Shown here piece by piece: positions 49,501 through 61,600 of a stretch of 64,000 nucleotides of DNA (the stretch's first letter is position 1; every line of letters starts with the position of its first letter). Source of the DNA: Oxyruncus cristatus (taxonomy: Eukaryota > Chordata > Aves > Passeriformes > Cotingidae); assembly GCA_013399855.1 (NCBI GenBank), contig VXAY01000769.1:466959-530958 (forward strand), given 5' to 3'. A program made the position numbers and the translations under genes. Under the pieces are notes generated by a model. That model was not told where the DNA came from. It worked only from the letters and a program-made list of their open reading frames with translations, and searched no databases.

Positions 49501-50361
49501 TGTGTCTTGCATACTATATTCCCAAATATAAAACTAAAATAAGAAATGCACTCATTTAATATTACTATTAAGCATACTGCCAACACACAGACTTTAATAC
49601 CCAATAGAATTTATAGGTTTGTATTTTCCATATTTATTCTCTGAAGTATACCAGCACTCATTTATTGAACTGGACAGTTAGTTGTTCCCTCCATTTATCC
49701 AGGACGGTGTAGAAGCTGACATGAAAAAGGTACAGCAGTGAGAGAGAAGCTGGTGAGAGTAAAAGATGCAGCAGACTGGGGGAAAGGAGGTAGAAGAATT
49801 AATTTTGAAAAATAGACCCTTTTCGAAAGATAAGAAAATAAAGAATCTGTTTAACAAGAGAATGAAGCCATATCCTCTAAGGAAAAAGTGCTATAATGTG
49901 ACAGATACAGTACAATGAAGTCCAAGAAAAAGTAAATCACTTGGATATTTTTCATAGAGTTCTTCTCCATCAAGCACTACTCAGTCTTTCAGCACAAACC
50001 AGACAAGCAATCTCTGTGACAAACAGCACCAAAGGCAACTGTAAATTTCCTAGCTCTTGATGATGGAGAAACAGAAAGCTTCAGTACTTTCTACTCAGGA
50101 GAAAAAAACAACAAACAACCCACAACATTTTTACTGAACATTGTATATCATTATTTATCTTCATGAAGACCAGCCAGATGAAGAAGGTTGCATAGGGACA
50201 TATATCCTCTGAGGAGCCCTGGCTGGCAAAGAATGTGTGAAGGGAGGTTGTAGACTAATTAACCTGTACTATTCATTGTACACAGGAAGAAAGTCGTATT
50301 CATACAGAAGAGCTTAAAAAGATAAAACAGCTGGGAAAAGAATGTCGGAATGACAAGACAG
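46536..50361. other. Mostly unique DNA
   Basis: No transposon is recognised. The first 330 bp differ in composition and contain the phrase CAGCAAGTCA three times (46,631, 46,682, 46,748) within a 94-codon frame (46,529-46,813) rich in Gln, Lys and Ser; I do not recognise the product. The rest is AT-rich, with G/T-rich sequence near 47,930-47,975. Confidence 0.5.
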
Positions 50362-51482
50362 TGTAGTGGGTTGACCCTGGCCAAATACCAGGCAACCACT
50401 AAAGCTGCTCTATCACCCTCCCTCTGCAACTGGACAGAGGAGAGAGAAAAAAAAAAACAGCTAAGGATTCATGAGTAGAGATAAGAGCTGGGAGAGGTCA
50501 CTTACTGATTACCTTCACAGGCAAAACAGACTCAAAATGGGGATACTACCTATATTTATTACTAGCAGGATAAGAGCCAAAGAGTGAGAAATGAAACAGT
50601 CTTAAAAACACCTTCCCCCCACCCCACCTTCCTTCCATGTTCTCCCTCCTCCCCCTCAGCAGTGCAGGGGGACAGGAATGGGGGTTGCAGTCAGTCATTG
50701 TTTCTGCCACTGCTCAGGGAGAGGAGCCCTTCCCCCTCTTCCGTGGCATCCCTCCCACAGGAGACAGTCCTTGTTGGACCTCTCCAACGTGAGTCTACCC
50801 CTCAGGCAGCAGTTCTTCCCAAACTGCTGTCCCGTGGGTCACTCCTCCATGGGGTGCAGTCCTTCACAAATGAGCTGTACTGACTTGGGTCCCCCACAGG
50901 GCCTTGAGTTCTACCCGGGAAAAACCTACTCCAGTGTGGCCCTCACTCTTCACAGGCCACAGGTGTCTGGCAGGACCCTGCTCCATCTTGGGCCTCCCAC
51001 GGGGTAACAGCCTCCTTCATATATCCACCTGCTCCAGCATGGGCTCCTCCATGGGCTGCAGGGGGATCTCTGCACCCCGATGGTCCTCCATGGGCTGCAG
51101 GGGCACAGCTGCCCCACCACGGTCTGCACCACGGGCTGCAGGGCCTCAGCTCCAGCACCTGGAGCACCTCCTGCCCCTCCTTCTGCACTGACCTTGGTGT
51201 CTACGTTGTTATTCCCATGTTCTCTCTTCACTCTTCCCTGGATGGAATTTTCTTCTGGGAAACAATATCTTGTTCTTAAATATGTTATCACAGAGGCATT
51301 TCTGTTACTCCTAACTGGCTCAGCCTTGGCCAGAGGCAGGAAGTCCATCCTGGAGCCAGCTGGCATTGGCTCCATGGGACAGGTGAAGCAGCTTTTAGCA
51401 GCTTTTAGCAGCTTCTAAAAGAAGCCACCCCTGTAACCCTCCCCCCGCTACCAAAACCCAGCCACAGAATGGACCCACTACA
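50362..51482 (-). mobile_element. GC-rich solo LTR of a bird endogenous retrovirus (about 1.1 kb)
   Basis: The plus strand starts TGTAGTGGGTTGACCCTGGC and ends GAATGGACCCACTACA. The ends are inverted complements with TG/CA termini. The minus-strand order is 5' GGTTTTGGTAGCGGGGGG, a TATTTAA-like box near 51,275-51,282, a GC-rich centre with repeated CCATGGGCTGCAGGG units (51,050-51,150), and an AATAAA at about 50,555-50,560. The flanks are GACAG (50,357-50,361) and GACGG (51,483-51,487), a probable 5-bp target duplication with one mismatch. Long frames on both strands inside it (50,584-51,418) come from the GC-rich repeats and are not genes. No internal retroviral sequence is present. Confidence 0.88.
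51385..51418. repeat. Tandem AGCAGCTTTT units inside the LTR
   Basis: AGCAGCTTTT is repeated with an 11-bp period near the 5' end of the minus-strand LTR, two full copies and a partial one, consistent with slippage in U3. Confidence 0.85.
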
Positions 51483-51487
51483 GACGG

Positions 51488-53696
51488 ACTCTTGTCAGTG
51501 TACCACAGAGCATTCAGAGCACTGAGATAGATCTAAAAAGGTTTCTGAATGCAGATATTAGTTCCCTCTACCCACACTCCAGCTTGACCTGAGCTCCCAG
51601 CAGAAGAGACTAACTGCTGTATTATCGCAAGACAGAGTGCAACCCAATGTACTTGTCTCTCCTTAGGGATTACTAGATCATGTAAGATAACATGCTGAGA
51701 CCTACGTAGCTCTCCATCCAGCAAGAGCATTGCAGAACAAGCTTTTATTTTCCTTTTAGAAAACCATGTGAATCTGCCCATGACAGATTTAAAAAAAGTA
51801 AATTGAAAATTCTCAACAATTTCTGAAGGGATTTGAGCACTGTTTGAAATTTCCAGGTTAAATGATCCATACAGGTTCTTTTTTACTATGGTGACATACT
51901 GTTAAGTTTTGGTAATTACAGATCACTACTTTCATACAAGGGCCAAGCCTGATATCAAATATATCAGTTCATTAGCTTTAAAAGGAACTGTATATATTAA
52001 TAAAGATTTGCTAGGTGTTTTAGGACTTCCTCATAGGACTTTAAAATCATCTCCTACTCTATTTCTCATCATTAGTATTAGTATTAGTACCACATTCTTT
52101 ATCTTCTTAATGTTTTAGAATAGAGTTAAAACATTCTTTTTATTTTTGTGAATATCTATAAGGTATTTTTAAGGGTAAGAATACTGTATTGTAGGTTTTA
52201 GTGTTAGTTATTTGGACTGTTCTTCTTCATTGATATGGCTGGCAGGGTGTAACACGGAGTGAATTTTTGATATCCTATTATTAAATAGGATCTGAAAATT
52301 TACACAAATATACTATTTAATTAAATGACAAAACCCAAAAATGATAGTAGAGGACTGATACTTTGCAGAAACAGAAGAAAAATTAATAGACTCAGTAACA
52401 GACAATATAGGGGGAAATGTTGCAAATCTGATTTTGTTAGTTCAAACAAGATTATATCTTGTCATCATTTAAACAAAAAATATCAGATGGAAATCTAGAG
52501 AAAATCAAAAATTTAGGAAAGAATCATAAAAAAATCCTCTACTGAAAGGAAAGTGTTCAGTCAAGGCATTTGCTACAATAATTCTGGCTCCTTCCCTGTT
52601 TTCAGGCAAATGCTCAACTACCATTGTAATGACTAATTACATTATATAGGAGACAATAAAGAAGGATGGCATTTGTTTCATGCAATCTTCATATGCACAT
52701 CCATGTACATGACATTCACCAATGAGCTGGACCACTCCCATCCTGTCTTCGTTCAAGAAGCTAATTATTTCATTCTTATGCAAAATATACAAAAATAAAA
52801 CTCCATAGACTAATGAACAGAGATGCTGCGAGATGGTTTTAGTTGGCACATGCCCCCTAAATAGCTTTATGTGTTCAATCTCCAGTGGCCTAAAGAATGT
52901 TCCTTGCATGCACAGATCACCTCCTGCACAGAAAACTGTATTAATATGCAGAAACTGTGCCAAGGGGATGGCTCTTCTCCTTTATTAATTTAAACTTTTT
53001 AATATTCTCTATATGAAAAACATAATTAGAATTAATGGACTTTAGCGCTAATGCAGTGCCTGAAGCTAGCTAGAGCATCTATCTTCTGGATATGATAAAT
53101 ATGAATTTTGAATACTTTACCACCAGCAAGGCTGGAAGCTCAGCTCAGTCTGCTGATGTAGTTTGTGTCCGGATAAAGATCATATCAACTGACAGACAGA
53201 GGGAATTATCATCCTTTTGATGAGATAAGCAATTGGTCCTCCAGGGAGGAAGTAAACCATGACTGAGTTGCACTGATTGTTAAACAAGATCTCATTATTA
53301 ATCTATAAAGACAGTGGAGCTGAGCTACAGTAGCATATATCAGAATGAAAAGAATAAATGCCAGATTTTAGTCTGTTGTGTCCAAGTTGTTGATAGTTTC
53401 CTTGCAAAAAAATCACATTCCACATGTGACAGAATAGGAAACAGAATTTACATGCTGGCTAGTATTTCACATTCACTTAAGAAACAAAAATTTATCAAGG
53501 AAAATAATAATATTTTAATTCAAGGTAGCATGAAATAATGTGGCATACAGAAGAAGAAATTCAGGATGTGCTGGATAAAAATGTTGAGAAATTACAGTGA
53601 CTATTATTAAAAAGCCAGAACTATTCACGTACTCTTTTTATTGTTTTCTCAGAACTAAAAAATAACAGTAAAGTATAAGATTTTGTGTTTTGACAG
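51488..53696. other. Unique DNA, possible conserved noncoding part
   Basis: No transposon or exon is recognised. Around 52,640-53,290 the sequence is less AT-biased, low in simple repeats and contains several homeodomain-type words. The 108-codon minus-strand frame at 52,637-52,963 has no recognisable domain; I treat it as chance, with low certainty. Confidence 0.45.
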
Positions 53697-54118
53697 TATC
53701 ACAGAATATGCCAAGTTGGAAGAGACCCAACCCACAAGGATCATCAAATCCAACTCCTGGCCTGGCACAGGACCATCTCCAAGAGTCACATCATGTGCCT
53801 GAGAGTATCATCCAAACTCTGTCAGGTTTGGTGATATGACCACTGCCCTGGGGAGCCTGTTCCAGTGCTCAACCCCTCTCTGGGTGAAGAATATCCAACC
53901 TAAATCTCCCCTGAAACAACTCCACAGAGATCAGTGCCTGCCTCTCCTCTTCCCTTCACGAGAAAGTTGTAGACTGGGATGAAGTCTCCCCTCAGTCTCC
54001 TCTTCTCCCGGCTGAACAGACCAAGTGCCCTCAGCTGCTCCTCATATGACTTCCCCTCAAGGCCCTTCACCATCTTTGCTGCCCTTCTTTGGACCTTCTC
54101 CAATAGCTTAATATCCTG
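53697..54118 (-). mobile_element. CR1 LINE 3' end with ORF2 C-terminal piece
   Basis: The plus strand reads TATCACAGAATATGCCAAGT, then TTGGAAGAGACCCAACCCAC and GGATCATCAAATCCAACTCC, a bird CR1 3' end in minus orientation. The minus frame 53,900-54,103 gives EKVQRRAAKMVKGLEGKSYE and GLFSREKRRLRGDFIPVY, the conserved C-terminal part of ORF2. It is 5'-truncated near 54,118. The 3' terminus differs from the copy at 45,785, so the two belong to different CR1 subfamilies. Confidence 0.93.
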
Positions 54119-54271
54119 AGAATGAATGAAAGAATTTTGAATCTCTCACGGTTACTTGCTTTCCCAAACGGGTTCTTTCATGGTATTGGTGGGAAAAAAC
54201 ACCAAAGCAAAGGTCTGAGTTCAAGAGCTATTCACTAATACCTTAATCTACCATAGGTTTTCCTTTATGGA
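54119..54271. other. Short spacer between CR1 and LTR
   Basis: No recognisable content. Confidence 0.5.
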
Positions 54272-54860
54272 TATCATGGTTTAACCCCAGTATGAAGCTT
54301 AGCCCAATACAGCTGCTCACTCATTCCCCCTCAGTGGGAAACAGTATTTAAAGGGCAAATGTCTGAAAACTCATGGGTTGAGAAAAATACAATTTATTAT
54401 GTAAAGCAAAAGCTGTATGCATAAGAAAAACAAAATAAGAATTATTTCACTGTTTGCTATCAGTAGGCATCTGTTTAGCCATTTGCAGCATAACAGTTTC
54501 TTGCAAAGATACGTGTCATCATTCCAAAATTCTTTGTTCAGGATTCCTGCTTTCCATTCCTCTTCCTTTTTCACAGCTTTTATTGCTGATCATGGCTTCA
54601 TATAATATGGAATATCTCTTTGGTTAGTTGGGGTCAGCTCTGCTGATTGTGTCCTTTCCTAACATCTTGGAATTTCCTAACACTCCCAGCCTACCCACTG
54701 GCTGGACACTGTGTGAGGCTTGACATTGTGCACACATTGTTCAGGAAGAGCTAAAACATTGATGTGTTAACAAAATTGTTTTGGTCACAAATCCAAATCA
54801 TAATACCATACCAGCTGCTATGAATACAATTAACTCTATTGCAGCCAAACCCAAAAATCA
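54272..54860 (-). mobile_element. Diverged bird endogenous retrovirus LTR
   Basis: The plus strand begins TATCATGGTTTAACCCCAG and ends near GCAGCCAAACCCAAAAATCA. Read on the minus strand it starts TGATTTTTGGGTTTGGCTGC, then AATAGAGTTAATTGTATTCA and AGCAGCTGGTATGG. This parallels the start of the plus-strand LTR at 43,732 (same order: GTTAATT, TAGTAGCTGGTACAG), so the two belong to one family. The central part is diverged. No target duplication is visible, the terminal CA is mutated, and no internal genes are attached. It is older than the solo LTR at 42,625. Confidence 0.8.
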
Positions 54861-55761
54861 TCATTTTTTTTATGAACTGCCATAAGAGACCTGGTGTCTT
54901 TTTCTTGTGTTGTTATCCATACAGTGAATTTCTGGTGTTTGTTATCATTTTCCGTGTCTGATATGGTATTTGTAGGATAAATGTAAAAAGTACATCGTGC
55001 ATATGAATGCTTTTATCTCTTTATTGTAGTAACATGCTAGACAATGGACTAACTACAGTCTTTCCCTGTACGTGTCTCCAAAAACATCCAATTTCTTTCT
55101 GTAATTAAGGTTTTGGCATCCAGTGGCTGATCTTTTTATATGCCATTGTCCTCAAATCTTTATTGAGTACACTCATGAATTTATGTCAATATTAAGCACC
55201 TAGGTTGACATTTCTATAACTAAATCTAAGCTCGAAATATGCTCAATATAATAGTGATTTTAAATAATAACACTATTTTCCTCCAAAGTTTATTCTCCCA
55301 AATTATAGAAAATACGTTTTACTCGTACATTTTAAATAAACATCAACAGGCCCAGACAGATATGTAGACCAGCGTAAGGAAATTAAACTGCTGAGCATTT
55401 ATGTTCATTAAGCCTCATACAACATGGGAAATGAGGTGAGTGAAGAGGATTTATCAATAAGATAGAAATTCCATGCTGGTCAGGGTTCATGGTAGGAACT
55501 TGGTGTTTGTCTGCAACACACATTGCTAAATAAAGTATAATAATGGTCTCTGTAAAAAATAAGAAATCCAAACTTTAATAAGAAGCCAGAATCTCTGCTG
55601 CAAAAACTGCTTGCTGTTGCTTCTCAAGAAAGAAACCTGTAGATCTGCTGTAGAAAGCTGTTGCCATCGTCACTTCTAGAATTGTAACTCTCTCACATAC
55701 ACATCTCTTTTTGATACATGGTAATAACCATGTGAATTAAGAATACGACATATAAAAATTA
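54861..55761. other. AT-rich unique DNA, nothing recognised
   Basis: No repeat family or exon is seen. Confidence 0.5.
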
Positions 55762-55857
55762 TATACCTGTGTTGTGAATGAGTGGTTTGGCTGCTTAAAG
55801 AATAACCACTATACCTGTATTGTGAACCAGAGGTTTGGCTGCTTAAAGAAACACTGT
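55762..55857. repeat. 48-bp tandem duplication at the LTR end
   Basis: Two copies, 55,762-55,809 and 55,810-55,857, share TATACCTGT, TTGTGAA and GGTTTGGCTGCTTAAAGAA with several mismatches between them. The duplicated part is the terminal part of the element. Confidence 0.88.
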
Positions 55858-56112
55858 CAAAGATAAAAAGCAGGATTTAATATGAATTTGTGAAAATGCA
55901 ACTTTACAGAGTTTGATGGCAAGGTGCACTCTGTTACTGACTACACAGGTTAAAACATACAAAGGAAAATCAAACTAGAAACAATTTGGGATGACATACA
56001 TAGAAGCCAGGAATGCAAACAAGGGTAAGAGTACCAAGGATAGGGATGCACAGATATGGGTGAAAAAGGGCTTAGCAGCACTTAATCATTGAATACTTTA
56101 GCATTTAAAAAG

Positions 56113-56187
56113 GTTTTACTATACCCTTTTTACAATAGGGTATATTGTAACAAAAGAGTTACTAAACCTTATTTACAATAGGGTTTA
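56113..56187. repeat. Two diverged stem-loop units
   Basis: TTACTATACCC...ACAATAGGGTAT (56,115-56,142) and TTACTAAACC...ACAATAGGGTTTA (56,159-56,187) are related copies about 44 bp apart. In each, the arm changes are matched: TACCC pairs with GGGTA in the first and AAACC with GGTTT in the second. The base changes therefore preserve pairing. Confidence 0.75.
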
Positions 56188-56570
56188 CTAGAATTATAAC
56201 AATGACTTAACTATAGATTCGAGATAATAACATTCATACTATAATCAATTCACACACACACACACACGTGTGTGATGTGTACACCTCTTTCTATGTGTGT
56301 AAAGATTCTTATCAAAAATTCCTCTTGGGCTCAGTGAAATACAACAGATCTCTTTGTATTTCCCAAGAGTCAAGGGCTGCACCTCAAGGAACGTGGAGAG
56401 AGATGTGTCAGGGGGGGTGGAGTGTTTCAGTCTAGACTTCGTCATTAGTGATGGTTCTTTGAATATCTCTAGCTTAAGGTTTTGTGAGCTCTGAGAGGTG
56501 TACAGCTCAGAGGCAGGTGGTGGCACAGCCTGCTGCAGTGCAGGAGAGCCCAAAGGGCCTCACTTAGGAC

Positions 56571-59500
56571 TGCTCTTTAGAGAATCACAAGATGATTGAC
56601 TTTGGTCATCAGTAAGATACTTGAGATACCATCCCGACCTGTAAGTCTAATAGAAAGAAATAAAAGAAGAAATGATACAAAAGTAATAAGAAACATTGTT
56701 TTAGAGATATTGAAAGAGTGGCAAGACCTCACACAAAGATATGTGACTTTATCAGGTTGAGAATTGTCTAGCAATATTTGATACACTAAATGTTACTACT
56801 AATTCTTCAGTCATGCAGTCAGTCTGGGGGGTTTGCCCAACTTTTTTTTCCTTCCTTTTCTACCACACTCATTTTTACTGGTGGCCCATTTTTACTTTGC
56901 CCAGATAGAAGATGTAAGAGCTTATGTTCTTGCTAATCAAAAGCTTTGATCTGTTTTCCTATTTCTCAGCCTCTGTAGGTAATATTTTCAATGATAATTC
57001 ACTTTTCAGCATTGCTCAGGCTTGCACTCATTCTCACAGGAAGAAATCTTTCCCAAAACATCTGTTCCCAGAAAGTGCAGTCTACAGTAAGCTTGGATAC
57101 TTGCCAGTTATCCAGAAAGTTATCTTTGTGCTGTCTAAAGTATTATATTTCCCACTTGACTAAGTGAAAAAACCTCATTACTCAGTAAAATAATTTTGTG
57201 GATAATTAGTAACTCTCCCATTCCCTATAATTCATTCTCCTCCTTGCATTGTTAATATTGCCAGCTATAACATCTACAGCAATAGATTATAATCTTGAGG
57301 ACAGATTTTGGATCTGATTTAAATTCTTAGTACCCTGATGATTAAGTGAACCCTTTTACAAGATTCTTAGTATTTTTCAGGTAGAAATACAATTGTATTT
57401 ATAGTATCAGGTGGTGGATTCCTGGATCTTTCCCTGTTTCAAGTCCAATTCTCTTCAATAACCACACTCAGCTTTATATTTTAAAAGGTGCTTTTGCAGA
57501 GCATCAATTCAGATCCAATTATGGCTCTGATGACAGTTTTTCTTGCTCACAGCCATGAGCACTCAACACTGAGTTGCACCATCTTTGAAACCAGTCTGAT
57601 TTAGGTTTATTCCATGGTCAAAACACTGTCTGTATATCAGCAAATGTTTTCCTGTGTTACTTATCATAGTGAAGGAAGTGCTACCAGATTCCTTCCCAAA
57701 TATAAGATTGTAATGTATGCTTCCAAAGGGAACTTTTGATTTTATTCAAATGACATCACCACCCATCTTGAATGAATTGCCATTCAGAACATCAGAAATG
57801 CCCCAGAAATACAAGTTCTGTGACATTGCCATGGCTGGAAATGTCTTATTCTGACATAATTCCAAATGTTGAATTTTTGACTAGGAAAAAAAGAATATGA
57901 TCAATACAGACAACGAACTGAGACAGTAGGTGACTCTGCACTGTTTTGTCTAGAAAGTGCTCTGTAAAAGCATCTTTTTATGTATCTATTTTTTTATTCT
58001 CTTTGACACTCAGAAAGCTCAAGACTTTGATTTTTTTTTGTACTTTGCATTACAGACCACTTCCTTCTACAAATATTGATGTAGTTAATAGATCTTACCT
58101 TCTCAGTAATAATTATCCCATAGATTTTAGTGTCAAGTTATAAGAGTTTCATTCCTGGTCTCACATACAAATGTCTAACTCTCTTTGCACATTCAGATCT
58201 ATTTCAATGCAGTAATGTTTTTTGACCTCCTCTACTGACCATCTTTATTTCTGCAAGTAGTATCTGCCATGGAGACAGGAAAGATCTTCTGCACGGTTTT
58301 ACTTTTATCTCCTTTGATCCAGTAAGTCTGCATGATCCCCAGTGAAGTCTGTCAATCACCAAGTCTGAATCTGGCATCCCATCTTTTCCACTGAATGAAA
58401 GGCTATTACATTAACTGAAGATTTGCACAGTACTCAGTATCACTTTTTGATTTTAATTAGACTTTGATAATAAATTGAGGAAGAAGGAAGCAGATTGATA
58501 GTTGCAAAATATCCACTCTGATGGCACCATTCCAGCTATGAAATTGAAGATTTTTAAATTCATGAAAAAATAATAATTCTCCATCTTTTCTCATGAGCTC
58601 CCTAATTGCTTAATAATCCTGCTGGTTTATTAACAGTAACTTGTGATCTAATATTCTGTTTAGACATTTCAGACACTAAAAAGGGTCTTATACTTTTCAT
58701 TAGTTGGAGCACTTCCAACTTACCACCCCACCTGCAGCAAACAGATCTATATTTTTCTAAATAAACCTGTGCTGCAAATGAAATTGTATACTAGTGCCAT
58801 GCTGCCTGAAAAGATAATATTAGTTAGGATATTAATAATGCTGATTTGCACAATGCATATGAGCTCTAATATTTTCTAATGTTGCAGGTAGCCAAAACTC
58901 TGTCCCTTTAGCTCAAAAGCAGGTTTTTCCTAAGCTATTCAAAACCCATTTTTGCCAGCAGTGTCTACGTGTCCACAGAATGTTAGAAAACAAATGACAG
59001 AATTTTAAGGAAGTGATATTAAACAATTTAAATTCTAGATGTTGTAGGACGTATTGTAAGCAGTAGATGGCCATACCTGGACAGTATTTAATGATGAGCA
59101 CTATTTTTTTTTAGTACTTCGAATCCTTCAAATTATTTTTTTTAAATGGGGATAACTAGTCTTTAAAAAACTCATGTGTTCCTGCTGTTGTTGAAGGTCG
59201 AAAACCAGAAGGATAGACAATAATAAAATACAAGAGGGTTTTTTTTTCCTGTTAGAAACGTGACAAGGAAGAGCACTATCATTTTTCGTAATAGCCTCTT
59301 CAGCCTTGGTACATAATGACCATGAATCATTATAATCAATACAGACTAAAAAAAAAATTAATAATTTTAAACAGTAAATTATGATTGGTTACATGGTTTT
59401 AGATAGAGGCATGAAAAATATTCTGTTGAAAATAACTTTCAACTGTTCAAAAAATAATATTTCTTACCTTTACAGTACCATTTCTTAATTCTTTATGTGT

Positions 59501-59625
59501 AATTTGTATTTGAATAGTTTACAAACACAATGTCTTTTCTAAAAGACCACCATAAAGTTAATATTTTCCATTTTCCTGCATTTCTTTTTTGCTCTATCTA
59601 TCGAACTCCTCACAAAAACTACAGC
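56571..59625. other. AT-rich unique DNA, nothing recognised
   Basis: No transposon or exon is recognised. Segments near 57,700-57,870 and 58,520-58,690 are of higher complexity but carry no definable feature. Confidence 0.5.
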
Positions 59626-59789
59626 GAATCTAGAGCACATGATATTCATTGTTTCAGAGACCACTTATCCTTTTCTTACAGTTGTTACACAGACATTTGC
59701 CACTTTTTCTCAATATACAAGAAGGATTAGAGACTCTTCTAATTGTAAATATAATATATTCTCTCAATTAGTCTTCAAGAAAATCTGAG
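59626..59789. repeat. Dispersed duplication, copy A (164 bp)
   Basis: Matches 61,441-61,600 with five substitutions (all transitions) and one 4-bp indel (TAGT extra here). Four substitutions fall in the first 42 bp and about 100 bp in the middle is identical. The extra TAGT puts a stop codon in the frame that stays open in copy B. The flanks on either side do not match. It is not one of the repeat families I can name. Confidence 0.92.
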
Positions 59790-61440
59790 AAAAATAAATT
59801 TCTCTCTTTTAGACTAATTAAACAATAATAATTTTGGAGCTTCTTTTTCATACATCATAAATATGTGAACCTCTATATAAACTAGAATACATATGAATCT
59901 ATAATTAAACATTAGATAAATATGTATGGATTGTGGTTAGGTAAGGAAACTTGTTAAAAACCAACTTGATTAAGTTTTAGAGAAGGTTTCTTCATATGCT
60001 TTAAAATCTGGGTTTATATATGTTTAAAATATATATATACATTTCAGTTTCAAAAGACTGAATGCAAAAAATAACTAGGAAAATTTATTGAGTACAGAAC
60101 ATGAGTAATATAATTAATATTGCTTAATACTTCTAATGGAGAACTTCTTTTTGATCTCATGTATTTCTTGAACAACAATTTTAAGGAACATCAAACATTC
60201 AATCTGTAATTATGGAAAAAGGCACTGATTGTAATTATGTAAAACGTCTTTCCAATGACTTCCTACATGCAAAGATGTTGGTGGTTTTTTAAGGGTGTTA
60301 TGAAATTAAAAAGAAAAAAAGAAAAAAAAAACCAAGAAAAAAAATAAAACAAAAGAGTAGAACAGATAATTGATGGAGAAATTTTCTGTTTTATTCAAAA
60401 CCATAGGTAGAATATTAATACATATGTTACAGCTACAGTTTCACACTTAGAATTTGTTTGGTGCACGACATTATTAAATTATGATCAGATTAACATAATT
60501 TAGAATTGCCTTTAGTAATGTTTCTGCATGTACAATAGGTACTTAAAGAATGAGGTAGAAAAATAGTTATAAGAAAGATTTTTCATACCATTGCAACCTA
60601 ACCCCCACCATGTATTTTGGGGTGAAAGTTCTCATTTATTAAACAACTGCTATTCCTCAGTCTTGGGGTGATTGATTGGGTTTTGTCTGTTTTTTTTTCA
60701 TCTCTTCTTTTTTTTTTTTTTTAATATATATAATATATGTTCTGTATAAGATCCAAACAATTATTAAGCGTTAATCAGTCTCAGTAAATATTGCAATACT
60801 TCTTTTAAACATCTATTTGAATTATTTAGAGGAAGCTTTTATTCTTCTAATTGTTGTTTTTAACAAGTCCGTGGAAATTATTAATTTTTTAAAAAGATTA
60901 TGATGGAACTGTAGAGCACCTGGACTATTTTTTTGAGTGACGGATAATAGCATTTCGATGGATGTTTGTTGTATTTTTGAATGTCAACACAAACACCTAA
61001 AATGATAGTATTTTAAGGAAGTTTAATTTCTAACAGCTTTAAAAGATAAGCTTTGTCGTTATTTTAGACAATATTTTTAATCCATTTTCATTTTTCATAC
61101 AGTTTTGCTAAATTCTGCAAAATTTTCAGAAGTAATCAAATTATATCAGTATCTAAGATTCTTGACTTTATTTTGAGTCTTCTTATGACCTTTTTGGAAC
61201 AACCTACACATGCATTCACATAGACTTATTCATTCCTACGTTTCATTTTGGTAAGGATCAAAGCATATCTAATTTGCTTCTTTGAACCAAGTGTTTTCCC
61301 AAATCACCAGAAACATTTATGAACAAATGGGAATACTATAGATCCAAGTAATCTAAAAATTATATAATCAGACTATAGTTTATTACAGATGGGTAATAAT
61401 ATAACAAACCAATTATTTTGTTTCTTTAGTTGTTAGTTAA
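59790..61440. other. AT-rich unique DNA
   Basis: Low-complexity parts include an A-rich tract at about 60,307-60,350 and a T run near 60,707-60,722. No exon or repeat family is recognised. Confidence 0.55.
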
Positions 61441-61600
61441 GAATCTAGAGCACACGATATTCACTGTTCCAGAGACCACTTGTCCTTTTCTTACAGTTGT
61501 TACACAGACATTTGCCACTTTTTCTCAATATACAAGAAGGATTAGAGACTCTTCTAATTGTAAATATAATATATTCTCTCAATCTTCAAGAGAATCTGAG
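61441..61600. repeat. Dispersed duplication, copy B (160 bp)
   Basis: Partner of 59,626-59,789. This copy lacks the TAGT insertion. Confidence 0.92.

Larger units (their letters stand above)
55762..56570 (-). mobile_element. Probable ERVL-type LTR with internal duplications
   Basis: The phrase GGTTTGGCTGCTTAAAGAAA, followed by CACTGTCAAAGATAAAAAGC and AGGATTTAATATGAATTTGT, then GAGTTTGATGGCAAGGTGCA and CTCTGTTACTGACTACACAG, is the pattern of a bird ERVL-like LTR as I remember it. The exact family is not confirmed. The right end is uncertain (about 56,570). The left end has a 48-bp tandem duplication and the middle has two stem-loop units, listed separately. A CA-repeat occurs at 56,252-56,268. 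No retroviral genes are attached. Confidence 0.6.

Noticed and set aside
50584..51418. Long overlapping open frames on both strands (99-141 codons)
   Set aside because: They lie wholly inside the GC-rich solo LTR and result from its repeated, stop-poor composition.
50351..51497. TGACAAGA / TCTTGTCA inverted repeat outside the solo LTR
   Set aside because: Only 8 bp, and it does not sit at the element boundary, where a direct 5-bp duplication already explains the junction.
52637..52963. 108-codon minus-strand frame as a gene
   Set aside because: No domain, signal peptide or splice context; length is within what chance gives in 64 kb.
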